The notes below the pieces were generated by a model, which saw nothing but the letters and a program-made list of their open reading frames with translations, made no database searches and had not been told where the DNA came from. Shown here piece after piece: positions 39,461 to 55,968 of a DNA stretch of 64,000 nucleotides (position 1 is its first letter; the number at the start of each line of letters is the position of its first letter). The stretch comes from Gemella sp. GL1. Its GTDB lineage: Bacteria; Bacillota; Bacilli; Staphylococcales; Gemellaceae. The stretch covers positions 1 to 64,000 of the forward strand of contig NZ_JACBYB010000015.1 in NCBI RefSeq assembly GCF_013415365.1, in the 5' to 3' direction. The position numbers were made by a program, and so were the translations under genes.

Positions 39461-40549
39461 ATGTATAAATTAGATAGACAACTAGTACTTGAAGATGGAA
39501 CGGTATATAAAGGATATGGATTTGGTTCTGACAAAGAGATGACAGGAGAAGTAGTTTTTAATACGGCTATGACAGGTTATCAAGAAACTTTATCAGATCC
39601 ATCTTATAATGGGCAAATTGTAACTTTTACTTATCCTTTAATTGGAAATTATGGAATTAATAGAGATGATTATGAAACAATCAGTCCTACTATCAAAGGA
39701 ATGATTGTGAGAGAGGTTTGTCATAAACCATCTAACTTTAGAACAGAATTTACCCTTGATGAAATTTTAAAAGATTTAGAAATTCCGGGTATTGCTGGTA
39801 TTGATACAAGGGCTCTAACTAGAAAAATAAGAGAACATGGAACTATTAAGGGTATAATTACGTCTTCTGAAAGAGATGTAACAGGGGTTGTGGACGAATT
39901 AAGAAATAATATATTACCAACCGATCAAATTGATCAAGTTTCTACTAAACGTTCATTTGTATCATCTGGTAGAGGAAATAGAGTAGTCCTACTAGATTGT
40001 GGTGCTAAATCAGGAATTTTAAGAGAGTTAAATGATAGAGATTGTGACATTATAGTAATGCCACATAATTCAAGTGCTAAAGAAATTTTAAGGCAAAAAC
40101 CAGATGGGATTATGTTATCGAATGGACCGGGAGACCCAGAAGATGTACCAGAAGCAATAGAAGCTATTAGAGAACTAATTCCGCAAGTACCAATCTTTGG
40201 TATTTGTATGGGACATCAACTTATAGCTTTAGCTGCAGGAGCTAAGACTTATAAACTTAAGTTTGGGCATAGAGGGGCAAATCAACCAGTAAAAAATTTA
40301 CTAACTGGACGTGTAGATATCACTTCACAAAATCATGGTTATGCAGTAGATATTGATTCACTAAAAAATACAGATTTAGAATTAACTCATGTTGCTGTTA
40401 ATGATGGAACTTGTGAAGGATTTAGACACAAGAAATACCCAGTATTTTCTGTTCAATACCACCCAGAAGCAGCACCAGGGCCACACGATCCAAATTACTT
40501 ATTCGATCAATTTGTTGAAAATATGGAAAAATTCAAGAAAAATAAATAA
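39461..40549 (+). CDS. carA: Carbamoyl-phosphate synthase small subunit
   Basis: Glutaminase subunit, 362 aa. The class I amidotransferase triad is seen as Cys in [12 protein letters not shown] (about 249 region) and His/Glu in [10 protein letters not shown]. The N-terminal part carries the CarA-specific ALVLEDG-like start ([17 protein letters not shown]). ATG 39461 with SD AAGGAG is chosen over an in-frame start at 39434 inside pyrC. Confidence 0.96.
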   Translation: MYKLDRQLVLEDGTVYKGYGFGSDKEMTGEVVFNTAMTGYQETLSDPSYNGQIVTFTYPLIGNYGINRDDYETISPTIKGMIVREVCHKPSNFRTEFTLDEILKDLEIPGIAGIDTRALTRKIREHGTIKGIITSSERDVTGVVDELRNNILPTDQIDQVSTKRSFVSSGRGNRVVLLDCGAKSGILRELNDRDCDIIVMPHNSSAKEILRQKPDGIMLSNGPGDPEDVPEAIEAIRELIPQVPIFGICMGHQLIALAAGAKTYKLKFGHRGANQPVKNLLTGRVDITSQNHGYAVDIDSLKNTDLELTHVAVNDGTCEGFRHKKYPVFSVQYHPEAAPGPHDPNYLFDQFVENMEKFKKNK

Positions 40550-40560
40550 GGAGAAATCAT

Positions 40561-44680
<4,120 letters not shown>

Positions 44681-44725
44681 TTGTATATTATATGTAACTA
44701 ATAGATTATAGGAGAGGTATTGATA

Positions 44726-45424
44726 ATGAAAAGAGATGTAATAGTAGCATTAGATTTTCCAACATTAGAAGAAACTTTAGAATTTTTAGATAAATTTGAT
44801 GATGTAAAGCCTTTTGTAAAAGTAGGTATGGAACTATATTTACAAAATGGACCTAAGGTGATAGAAGAAATTAAGAAGAGAGATCATAAGATTTTTTTAG
44901 ATTTAAAACTTCATGATATACCTAATACAGTCTATGGTGCTTGTAGAGGACTAGCGAGATTTTCAATTGATATATTGACTGTTCACGCAGCGGGAGGAGT
45001 AGAGATGCTTAAAGCAGCTAAGAAAGGAATGATTGATGGTGGTCATGAAAAAACAGCTGTAATTGCTGTAACGCAACTAACATCAACTTCTGAGGAAAAT
45101 ATGAAGAAAGAACAGTTGTTAGTAGTTAGTTTGGAAGAGTCTGTATTAAATTATGCAAAATTATCAGAAGAAGCGGGGCTTGATGGTGTCGTTTCTTCGG
45201 TACATGAAGTAGAAAAAATTAATAAGGTAAGCAGGACTAATTTTTTAAAAGTAACACCGGGTATAAGATTTGATAGTGATGATCTAGGAGATCAAAAACG
45301 AGTAGCCACACCTAGTGAAGCTAGAAAATTAGGATCTACTCATATTGTAGTTGGAAGACCAATTACTAAAGCAAAAGATCCGGTAGAGGCATACAAATTA
45401 TTTTTAGATGAATTTATAAAATAA
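44726..45424 (+). CDS. pyrF: Orotidine 5'-phosphate decarboxylase
   Basis: TIM-barrel enzyme, 232 aa, making UMP. The catalytic cluster is DLKLHDIPNTV (about 59-69), with VIVALDFP at the N-terminus and VGRPITKAKDP near the end. ATG 44726 is chosen with SD AGGAGAGG; the in-frame TTG 44720 lies too close to it. Confidence 0.97.
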   Translation: MKRDVIVALDFPTLEETLEFLDKFDDVKPFVKVGMELYLQNGPKVIEEIKKRDHKIFLDLKLHDIPNTVYGACRGLARFSIDILTVHAAGGVEMLKAAKKGMIDGGHEKTAVIAVTQLTSTSEENMKKEQLLVVSLEESVLNYAKLSEEAGLDGVVSSVHEVEKINKVSRTNFLKVTPGIRFDSDDLGDQKRVATPSEARKLGSTHIVVGRPITKAKDPVEAYKLFLDEFIK

Positions 45425-45434
45425 GGAGAAAGCA

Positions 45435-46052
45435 ATGACAAATATAAGACAATCAGTAGCCAAAGATTTACTAGAGATAAAAGCAGTAGAATTAAGACCT
45501 AATGACTATTTTATATGGACATCTGGAATTAAGTCACCAATTTATTGTGATAATAGAATTACGATGTCATATCCAAAAGTAAGAAGAAATATATCTCAAG
45601 GTTTGGCCGCTTTAATAAGAGAATATTATCCCCAAGCAACTAGTATTGCAGGAACAGCGACAGCAGGAATACCGCATGCTGCTTGGGTAAGTGAAATATT
45701 AGACATGCCTATGACTTATGTACGTGATTCTAAAAAGAAACATGGAAAAACTAACCAAATAGAAGGACGTTTGTCAAAGGGTGATAAGGTAGTTGTAGTA
45801 GAGGATTTGATATCTACAGGCTTATCATCAATTAATGTAGTAAAAGCATTGGAAGAAGTTGGAGTAGAAGTTTTAGGAGTGATTGCTATATACTCATATA
45901 ATTTGAAAAAAGCAGTCGACGCTTTTAAAGAAGCCAAAGTTTCTTATCATACACTAACAAACTACGATGAGTTAGTCGAAGAAGCTAGCAAACAGGGTTA
46001 CATTAAAGAAGAAGATAAAGTTGAACTTGTTGAATGGAGAAATAATTTATAA
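45435..46052 (+). CDS. pyrE: Orotate phosphoribosyltransferase
   Basis: Adds ribose phosphate to orotate, 205 aa. The PRPP motif is VVVVEDLISTGLSSINV (about 118-134), and the flexible catalytic loop has RDSKKKHGKTNQIEG. Last gene of the pyr operon, 10 nt after pyrF. No strong terminator follows. Confidence 0.97.
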   Translation: MTNIRQSVAKDLLEIKAVELRPNDYFIWTSGIKSPIYCDNRITMSYPKVRRNISQGLAALIREYYPQATSIAGTATAGIPHAAWVSEILDMPMTYVRDSKKKHGKTNQIEGRLSKGDKVVVVEDLISTGLSSINVVKALEEVGVEVLGVIAIYSYNLKKAVDAFKEAKVSYHTLTNYDELVEEASKQGYIKEEDKVELVEWRNNL

Positions 46053-46153
46053 TAATTGATAAGCTTAGAATATAATTAGTATAAAGTTGTAAAATGTGAT
46101 TAAATATGTTATCATACTTAAGTAGCTATTTTTAAATAGAGGAGTGTAACATT

Positions 46154-46783
46154 TTGAAAGTAAAATATCACGGAGCTTACAAAGGATTCTATCTTTTTGA
46201 TGGTGAAAAATTTGTTAAACCATTCCAAAGACTAGATATAGAAGAGACAGAGGCTTTGATGTCGAAATCGGGACAAAAGCTAGAACTACTAGTTAATAAA
46301 ATAGTGGAAATAAAAGATGAGTTTGTGGTATTCAAAAAATCACAAGTTAAGAAATCGACAAAAACTAAGTTAGTAAGAAAAAGTGTAAAAAATACTGGGG
46401 AGAATGTTTTATTAAAAACAGAGTTAACAAGATTTGTTCCTAAGTATTTATTAGAAAAACTTGCTGAAGTTGTTAAAGTACATGAGAAATCTTTAGATAG
46501 GCTATCATCTGTTTTGGAAATATTAGATAATATTGTATATTCTGACGCATTATTTAGGGTGAAAGCTAGAAAATTATTCTATTACAGTGAAGAAGAATTA
46601 GAAAATTATATAAAGAGATTTATCCCTTTTGTTAACTTAGATAGTAACTTAGAGCAGGAGGTTTTGAAAAACTATCCTAATCAATATATTTATGAACACC
46701 TACCACTAGATTATAAAGAAAAAGAAATGATATATGTATTTTACTTCATTATTTCGGTAGAATTGTTATCAATATTAAAATAA
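46154..46783 (+). CDS. Uncharacterised protein, 209 aa
   Basis: I do not recognise this protein. The first 60 residues look like a small beta domain (VKYHGAYKGFYLFDGEKFVK), residues 68-88 are a basic linker rich in Lys and Thr, and the rest is helical and acidic (LEKLAEVVKVHEKSLDRLSS onward). No signal peptide or clear membrane helix, though the last 15 residues are hydrophobic. The start appears to be TTG 46154 after GGAG, with no alternative upstream ATG. It lies between the pyr and glycolytic operons with its own terminator. Confidence 0.75.
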   Translation: MKVKYHGAYKGFYLFDGEKFVKPFQRLDIEETEALMSKSGQKLELLVNKIVEIKDEFVVFKKSQVKKSTKTKLVRKSVKNTGENVLLKTELTRFVPKYLLEKLAEVVKVHEKSLDRLSSVLEILDNIVYSDALFRVKARKLFYYSEEELENYIKRFIPFVNLDSNLEQEVLKNYPNQYIYEHLPLDYKEKEMIYVFYFIISVELLSILK

Positions 46784-46823
46784 GAAACTTATTTCTCGTA
46801 GGAGGGCTAAGTTTCTTATTTTT
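46778..46823 (+). terminator. Terminator after the 209-aa gene
   Basis: A perfect 14-bp stem (46778-46791/46808-46821) overlapping the stop codon, with a 16-nt loop and trailing T run. Confidence 0.85.
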
Positions 46824-46899
46824 AGTAAAAAGGTATTTAGTTTATTAAAAATAAAGAGGATGGACTTTACTTTTAAGATAATTTTTTACTGTTATATAC

Positions 46900-46929
46900 T
46901 TGACAGAGAAAAAGAAGAGGTGTTATAAT
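46900..46929 (+). promoter_or_regulatory. Glycolytic operon promoter
   Basis: -35 TTGACA (46900-46905), 18-bp spacer, -10 TATAAT (46924-46929). Drives cggR-gapA and genes beyond. Confidence 0.85.
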
Positions 46930-46966
46930 ATAGACAGAAAAAAAGATAGTATTTTTTTGGGAAAAG

Positions 46967-47002
46967 TTGGACGTCTAGTGACACCCTTGGACGGAAATTG
47001 AC
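46967..47002 (+). promoter_or_regulatory. CggR operator (tandem 20-bp repeats)
   Basis: TTGGACG-N5-TGAC occurs twice with a 20-bp period (46967-46982 and 46987-47002). This mirrors the tandem direct repeats bound by CggR downstream of the cggR-gapA promoter in B. subtilis. At about +32 to +67, binding would act as a roadblock to polymerase. Confidence 0.82.
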
Positions 47003-47033
47003 CATCTTATTTTTCATAATTAAGGAGCTAAAT

Positions 47034-48077
47034 ATGGATATTTTACAATTACTTCAATTACAAGGTAAGCTTATTCCAGATTTGTTCGAGAAGTTTAACA
47101 AAAGATATGAGTTGTTAGTATCAATCAAAAATAATCAACCAATCGGTAGAAGAAATTTAATCGATATAGTTGGACTGACGGAAAGGCAGCTCAGAACAGA
47201 GTGTGACACTCTATATAAACTTGGTTTGATTTCTAAAAATACTACTGGTATGACGATAAGTCAGGATGGTGAGAGTTTTTTATTAGAAATTAATAATTTT
47301 CTTAGAAGTGATGCTTTCGGAGCTGAAAGGAAAATTATCAAGGAACATTTTGAGATTAAGGAAGTCTATGTTATAGCTGGTGATTTTTCAAAAAGTCAAG
47401 AGACCAGAAAAGACATGGTTATGTTGCTTTTCGAAAAGATAAATATTATAATAGATAGAGAATGTGTACTTGGTGTTTCAGGTGGTTCTACTATGGGTTA
47501 TATTGCTAGCATGGCAGATAAAACTTTTGCTTATGGCAAAGATATTACCATAACTCCTATAAGAGGAGCTCTGACTATATCTAATACAGGTTTTCAATCT
47601 AATGATATAGCTACTAAACTTGCGGTAAATACCAACCATAGATATCAATTATTACATGCTCCTGATAATATTGGAAAGGCAACTCTAGAGGAACTTATGA
47701 AAGAACCTATAGTAAAGAGTGCTTTAGATATTATCAAAAATACATCTATCATAATTCATAGTATTGGTGATGCTTTTGAAATGGCAAGAAGAAGAAAGTT
47801 ATCTAAGGAGGTTCTTAAGCTTTTAGAAGATAAGAATGCTTATAGTGAATCTTTTGGATCATATTTTGATTATCAAGGTAATGTCATTTATGAAACAGAA
47901 ACTATTGGGATGAATAGTGAAGATGTAGAAAAAGTTTCAAATATATTCACAATAGTTGGTGGTGGAAATAAAGCAGATGCTACATTTTCATATTTAAATT
48001 CTAAACCAAAGAACACAACACTTATAATTGATGAAGCTATTTGCAAACAAATATTAACTAAGGTCATAACACAATAA
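47034..48077 (+). CDS. cggR: Central glycolytic genes regulator CggR
   Basis: SorC/DeoR-family repressor, 347 aa. An N-terminal winged helix (about 20-90, NLIDIVGLTERQLRTECDTL) is followed by the sugar-phosphate binding domain with VLGVSGGSTMGYIASMA and a late GGGNKADA. In Bacillus it is inactivated by fructose-1,6-bisphosphate. ATG 47034 follows SD AAGGAGC; an ATG at 46998 lies in the operator. It represses its own operon. Confidence 0.94.
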   Translation: MDILQLLQLQGKLIPDLFEKFNKRYELLVSIKNNQPIGRRNLIDIVGLTERQLRTECDTLYKLGLISKNTTGMTISQDGESFLLEINNFLRSDAFGAERKIIKEHFEIKEVYVIAGDFSKSQETRKDMVMLLFEKINIIIDRECVLGVSGGSTMGYIASMADKTFAYGKDITITPIRGALTISNTGFQSNDIATKLAVNTNHRYQLLHAPDNIGKATLEELMKEPIVKSALDIIKNTSIIIHSIGDAFEMARRRKLSKEVLKLLEDKNAYSESFGSYFDYQGNVIYETETIGMNSEDVEKVSNIFTIVGGGNKADATFSYLNSKPKNTTLIIDEAICKQILTKVITQ

Positions 48078-48104
48078 ATAATTAATTTTAGGGGGACTAA
48101 AACT

Positions 48105-49112
48105 ATGACAGTAAAAGTTGCGATTAACGGATTTGGACGTATTGGAAGATTGGCTTTCAGAAAAATTCAAGAAGTGGAAGGAATTGAAGTAGTTGCTATT
48201 AACGACTTAACTCCAGTAAAACAATTAGTACACTTATTAAAATATGATACAACTCAAGGACGTTTTAACGGAACAGTTGAAGAAGGTGAAGGAGTTATCG
48301 TAGTAAACGGTAAAGAAGTTAAAGCTTTCGCTAACGCTAACCCAACTGAATTACCATGGGGAGAGCTAGGTGTAGATGTAGTATTAGAATGTACAGGATT
48401 CTTTACATCTAAAGAAAAAGCTGAGTCTCATATTCAAGCAGGAGCTAAAAAAGTTGTTATCTCAGCTCCAGGTGGAAATGACATAAAAACAATCGTTTAT
48501 AATGTAAACCACGACACATTAGATGGAACAGAAACAGTAATTTCAGGAGCTTCTTGTACAACTAACTGTTTAGCTCCAATGGCTAAAGTTTTAAACGATA
48601 ACTTTGGAATAGTTCAAGGATTAATGACTACAATTCACGCTTACACTGGGGACCAAAATACACTAGATGCGCCTCACCGTGGTGGAGATTTACGTCGTGC
48701 TCGTGCTGCAGCAGAAAACATTATTCCAAACACAACTGGAGCTGCTAAAGCAATTGGTTTAGTAATACCAGAATTAAATGGAAAATTAGATGGTTCTGCT
48801 CAACGTGTTCCTGTAGCAACTGGATCAATCACTGAATTAGTAGCTACTTTAGAAAAAACAGTTACTGCAGAAGAAGTTAATGCTGCTATGAAAGCTGCTG
48901 CAAATGAATCATATGGTTACAATGTAGATGAAATTGTATCTTCTGATATCGTTGGAAGTAACTTTGGATCAATCTTTGATGCAACTCTAACAAAAGTATT
49001 GACAGTTGGAGACAAACAATTAGTTAAAGTTGTAGCTTGGTATGACAACGAAATGTCTTACACTTCTCAATTAGTAAGAACATTAAAACACTTTGCAGGA
49101 TTAATTAAATAA
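48105..49112 (+). CDS. gapA: Glyceraldehyde-3-phosphate dehydrogenase
   Basis: NAD-dependent glycolytic GAPDH, 335 aa. The Rossmann start is [14 protein letters not shown], the catalytic cysteine is in [12 protein letters not shown] (about 150-161), and the C-terminal [11 protein letters not shown] is intact. Asp in NDLTPVKQL favours NAD. SD GGGGGA precedes ATG 48105. Confidence 0.97.
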   Translation: MTVKVAINGFGRIGRLAFRKIQEVEGIEVVAINDLTPVKQLVHLLKYDTTQGRFNGTVEEGEGVIVVNGKEVKAFANANPTELPWGELGVDVVLECTGFFTSKEKAESHIQAGAKKVVISAPGGNDIKTIVYNVNHDTLDGTETVISGASCTTNCLAPMAKVLNDNFGIVQGLMTTIHAYTGDQNTLDAPHRGGDLRRARAAAENIIPNTTGAAKAIGLVIPELNGKLDGSAQRVPVATGSITELVATLEKTVTAEEVNAAMKAAANESYGYNVDEIVSSDIVGSNFGSIFDATLTKVLTVGDKQLVKVVAWYDNEMSYTSQLVRTLKHFAGLIK

Positions 49113-49133
49113 TTAATTAATTATTTATAGAAA

Positions 49134-49177
49134 ACTAGTAGCCAAGGTATGGGTAATATTACTCTATCTTGGCTAGT
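49134..49177 (+). promoter_or_regulatory. Intercistronic hairpin between gapA and pgk
   Basis: AGCCAAG (49140-49146) pairs with CTTGGCT (49168-49174), with further pairing inside and outside that stem. No T run follows. In this position a hairpin may protect or process the gapA mRNA. Confidence 0.5.
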
Positions 49178-49211
49178 CTTAAATTTAAAGATAATAAAGG
49201 AGCCTTTTTTG

Positions 49212-51180
<1,969 letters not shown>

Positions 51181-51181
<1 letters not shown>

Positions 51182-52713
51182 TGACTAGAAAACCAGTAGC
51201 ATTAATTATTTTAGATGGTTTTGCTGAACGTGAAGAAGAGTATGGTAATGCTGTCAAAGCAGCTAACAAACCAAATTTTAACCGTTATTTTGCAAAATAT
51301 CCGCATAGCAAATTAGCTGCAAGTGGTGAAGATGTTGGTTTACCTGATGGACAAATGGGTAATTCAGAAGTTGGTCACTTAAATATTGGAGCAGGACGTA
51401 TTGTATATCAATCATTAACACGTATAAACATTTCTATTCGTGAAGATGATTTTTATGTAATTCCTGAATTGTTAGAAGCTGTAGAGTCTGCTAAGAACAA
51501 CAATAAAGCTTTACACTTAATGGGATTAATCTCTGATGGAGGGGTTCATTCTCATTATGAGCATCTGTTTGCATTATTGCGTTTAGCAAAAGAACATGGA
51601 TTAGAAAAAGTTTACGTACACGGATTTTTAGATGGACGTGATGTAGCACCAAGTTCAGCTTTAGAATTTGTAAAAGAGACTGAAGCTAAGTTTAAAGAAA
51701 TCGGTGTAGGACAATTTGCGACAATTGCAGGACGTTACTACGCAATGGATCGTGATAAGCGTTGGGAACGTGTGCAATTAGCATATGATGCAATGGTTCA
51801 CGGAAAAGGTGAGATGTTTGTAGATGCAGTAGATGGAATACAAGCTTCTTACGATAAAGAAGTCTTTGATGAGTTTGTGTTACCATTTGTAGTAACTGAT
51901 TCAGATAATAAACCAGTTGCAACAATTGAAAATGGAGATTCAGTTGTATTCTTTAACTTCAGACCAGATAGGGCCATTCAATTAGCTACGGCTTTATCAA
52001 ATCCAAAATTCGATGGATTTGATCGTGGATCTTTAGCTACAGATTTAAATTTTGTAACTTTCACTGCTTATAGTGATGATGTAATTGCTAATATCGCCTT
52101 CAAAAAAGAAGATTTAAAACAAACAATTGGTGAAGTGATTTCTGATGCAGGGAAGACGCAATTACGTATTGCTGAAACAGAAAAATATCCACATGTAACA
52201 TTCTTTATGAGCGGTGGACGTCATGAAGAATTTTTGGGAGAAGAGCGTATTTTGATACCATCACCCAAAGTTGCAACTTATGATTTAAAACCAGAAATGA
52301 GTGCCTATGAAGTAAAAGATGCATTAGTAGAAGCTATTAACAAAGATACTTTAGATGCAATTATTTTAAATTTTGCTAACCCAGATATGGTTGGACATTC
52401 TGGTATGTTAGAGCCTACTATTAAAGCAATAGAGGCAGTAGACGAGTGTTTGGGTGAAATTGTTGATCTAATCTTATCTAAAGATGGATATGTAATTATT
52501 ACTGCAGACCATGGTAATTCAGATGAGGTAGTTACACTTGAAGGTGAACCAATGACAGCTCATACTACTAATCCAGTACCAGTCATTGTAACAAAAGAAG
52601 GTGTATCACTACGTTCGGGTGGACGTTTGGCAGATCTAGCACCAACAATGTTAGACTTATTAGATATTGAAAAACCTGAAGAAATGACAGGAGATTCTTT
52701 AATTGTAAAATAG
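51181..52713 (+). CDS. gpmI: 2,3-bisphosphoglycerate-independent phosphoglycerate mutase
   Basis: Manganese-dependent mutase of lower glycolysis, 510 aa. The first metal site is LIILDGFAE, the phospho-serine lies in [13 protein letters not shown] (about 60-72), and later ligands are in [11 protein letters not shown] and the conserved HTTNPVPVI. Translationally coupled to tpiA by a 1-nt overlap (TAATG). Confidence 0.97.
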
Positions 52714-52787
52714 TTAAAATACTACTGGCAATTTAAAGTCATTTATTATAAAATAAACATATAAATTAACATTCAAGGAGAACATAA

Positions 52788-54104
<1,317 letters not shown>

Positions 54105-54115
54105 TAGTTGATACT

Positions 54116-54147
54116 AAAAAGAGAAGTAAATTTACTTCTCTTTTTTA
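54116..54147 (+). terminator. Terminator of the glycolytic operon
   Basis: A perfect 15-bp inverted repeat (54116-54130/54131-54145) with a T tail, after eno. Confidence 0.92.
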
Positions 54148-54194
54148 TTATGCACATAGTAATTATAATCATGCGTTAATATTTATTTAAATGA

Positions 54195-54200
54195 TATAAT
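54195..54200 (+). promoter_or_regulatory. Possible promoter -10 upstream of a tiny ORF
   Basis: TATAAT at 54195-54200 is followed by a GAGGATAGG SD-like sequence and ATG 54245. The -35 is weak. Confidence 0.4.
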
Positions 54201-54244
54201 GATGTTAGATAAATATATATTAAAAAATGAGGATAGGTAAGATT

Positions 54245-54309
54245 ATGTTAAAGGTGAATAGATTTGTTGTGGAATATACATTCAATTATTAATAGCAATT
54301 TTAGTTATA
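54245..54309 (+). pseudogene. Short, possibly frameshifted membrane peptide
   Basis: ATG 54245 with an upstream GAGGATAGG encodes only 15 residues (MLKVNRFVVEYTFNY). In the next frame the same DNA continues as a very hydrophobic run (IYIQLLIAILVILIRFYN) before a stop. The pattern suggests a small membrane protein broken by a 1-nt shift, or chance in AT-rich DNA. I do not recognise the family. The rest of 54148-54438 holds nothing clear. Confidence 0.3.
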
Positions 54310-54438
54310 TTAATCAGATTTTATAATTAAACTAGTTTTGTGATAATGAGTAATATATAATTTTAATAAGTATTATTAGTTGTGTAGCTTTTTAGTAAGA
54401 ATTGTATTAAGTAATGAAGTCTATGAGATGGTAATAAA

Positions 54439-55152
54439 ATGAAAAAAGAAATAGTAAAAAATATATTATTGACACCAATTGAATGTAAAAAAGGATATAA
54501 AAGTATTATTTTAGAAAATAATATAATAAAAACTTCACAAAAATATTATTCTACAGCAGATGAGGATATGTCGGATATAGCGATAGGTTTTTATGAAATA
54601 TTATATAATGAGCTATTGAATAATGCTTACATTTTAGCTGGGGATAGAATAAAAGATGAAAATTTTGCAGGAGATACAATCAATACATTTAATACAATTG
54701 CAAATATTATATTAAAAGATAAATCTAAAGAGCATCGTAGTCCAATTGAATTTTGGCCAGAGTATTTGAAAAAATATGAAAAAAATTATTCTTGTTTAGC
54801 AAATTTTTGGCTTATACCAACGAAACATGGAAGAAGAAGTCCAAAGTTAAATAGATATGATGCAGTTGAAATATATCTTTCAGAAGTAGGTAGACGTATT
54901 AAATTAAAAGAAGATTATTTTAATAATTTTACATCTTTAGAGGAATTTTTAGATATACATTATTTAAGTTTAGAAACTATAGATACAGAATTATTATATG
55001 AATTCTATCGTAAAAAGGATATAAATAAGGGACCTAATGTTGTAAATGAGATTGAAAAAATGATAGAATTGAGAGCTGAGAAAATGAGTCAAGATGAAAT
55101 TATGTGTAATAAGCTATATGAGTATTTTATGAAGCTTAACATAATTAAATAA
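54439..55152 (+). CDS. Uncharacterised protein, 237 aa
   Basis: Not confidently recognised. The central part has FAGDTINTFNTIANIILK (about 75-92) and LANFWLIPTKHGRRSP (about 119-134), then DAVEIYLSEVGRRIK. This layout reminds me of a widespread uncharacterised family (DUF6994-like) but I cannot verify it. No signal peptide or membrane helix; soluble, charged and helical at the end. The SD before ATG 54439 is poor. It stands alone between eno and an ABC transporter, with very AT-rich flanks that suggest acquired DNA. Confidence 0.7.
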   Translation: MKKEIVKNILLTPIECKKGYKSIILENNIIKTSQKYYSTADEDMSDIAIGFYEILYNELLNNAYILAGDRIKDENFAGDTINTFNTIANIILKDKSKEHRSPIEFWPEYLKKYEKNYSCLANFWLIPTKHGRRSPKLNRYDAVEIYLSEVGRRIKLKEDYFNNFTSLEEFLDIHYLSLETIDTELLYEFYRKKDINKGPNVVNEIEKMIELRAEKMSQDEIMCNKLYEYFMKLNIIK

Positions 55153-55261
55153 GCTAATAAATAATAGTGAAGTCAATCAGTATAGGCTAGCTTTTTATTT
55201 ACTATTATGCTTTATAAATATGGTAAAATAGAAGTAGAAATAATGATTTTGGGAGATACTT

Positions 55262-55966
55262 ATGTCAAATAAAATAATAGTGAAAGATTTGGTTAAGGCT
55301 TATGGAGAAGGAGAGTCACGAGTTTTAGCCAATGATAAGATAAATTTTGAAATTGAGGAGGGGGAGCTTGTTGTTATACTAGGGCCCTCTGGTGCAGGAA
55401 AGTCAACTTTATTAAATATTTTAGGAGGAATGGATAAGGCTACATCTGGTTCTATAAATGTATTTGGAGATGAGTTGACAACTTTTAGTGAGAACGAGTT
55501 GACAAAATATAGAAGAGATAGTATAGGTTTTGTTTTTCAATTTTATAACTTAATACCTAACTTAACAGTTTTAGAAAATGTAGAACTTGCTAGTGAGATA
55601 GTAAAAGATGCACAAAACCCTGCCAAAATTCTAGATAAAGTAGGATTATCTGAAAGACTTAATAATTTTCCTGCTCAAATATCTGGAGGAGAACAACAAA
55701 GGGTAGCTATTGCTAGAGCAATAGCAAAAAATCCATCAATTCTTTTATGTGATGAACCTACAGGGGCTTTGGATCACAATACAGGAAAAGATGTTCTTAA
55801 GATATTAAAATCTTATGCTAAGGAAAATGGAAAGACTGTTATTATAATTACACATAATGCTGCTATTTCCCAAGCTGCTGATAAAGTTATAGAAATTTAT
55901 GACTCTAAGGTAAGGGATATATTAGTAAATTTAAGTCCTAAAGATATAGATGGGATTGAGTGGTAG
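55262..55966 (+). CDS. ABC transporter ATP-binding protein (MacB/LolD type)
   Basis: A 234-aa ATPase. Walker A GPSGAGKST (about 40-48), Q-loop FVFQFYNLIPNLTV, signature ISGGEQQRVAIARA, and Walker B ILLCDEPTGALD are all present. The Q-loop and NLIPNLTV pattern are typical of partners of FtsX-like permeases, the MacB/LolD/antimicrobial-peptide class. It ends 2 nt before the permease ATG. Confidence 0.93.
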   Translation: MSNKIIVKDLVKAYGEGESRVLANDKINFEIEEGELVVILGPSGAGKSTLLNILGGMDKATSGSINVFGDELTTFSENELTKYRRDSIGFVFQFYNLIPNLTVLENVELASEIVKDAQNPAKILDKVGLSERLNNFPAQISGGEQQRVAIARAIAKNPSILLCDEPTGALDHNTGKDVLKILKSYAKENGKTVIIITHNAAISQAADKVIEIYDSKVRDILVNLSPKDIDGIEW

Positions 55967-55968
55967 CA

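Noticed and set aside
55153-55261. Terminator after the 237-aa gene
   Set aside because: Only a distant AT-rich pairing (AGCTA/TAGCT) with a long loop; too weak to call.
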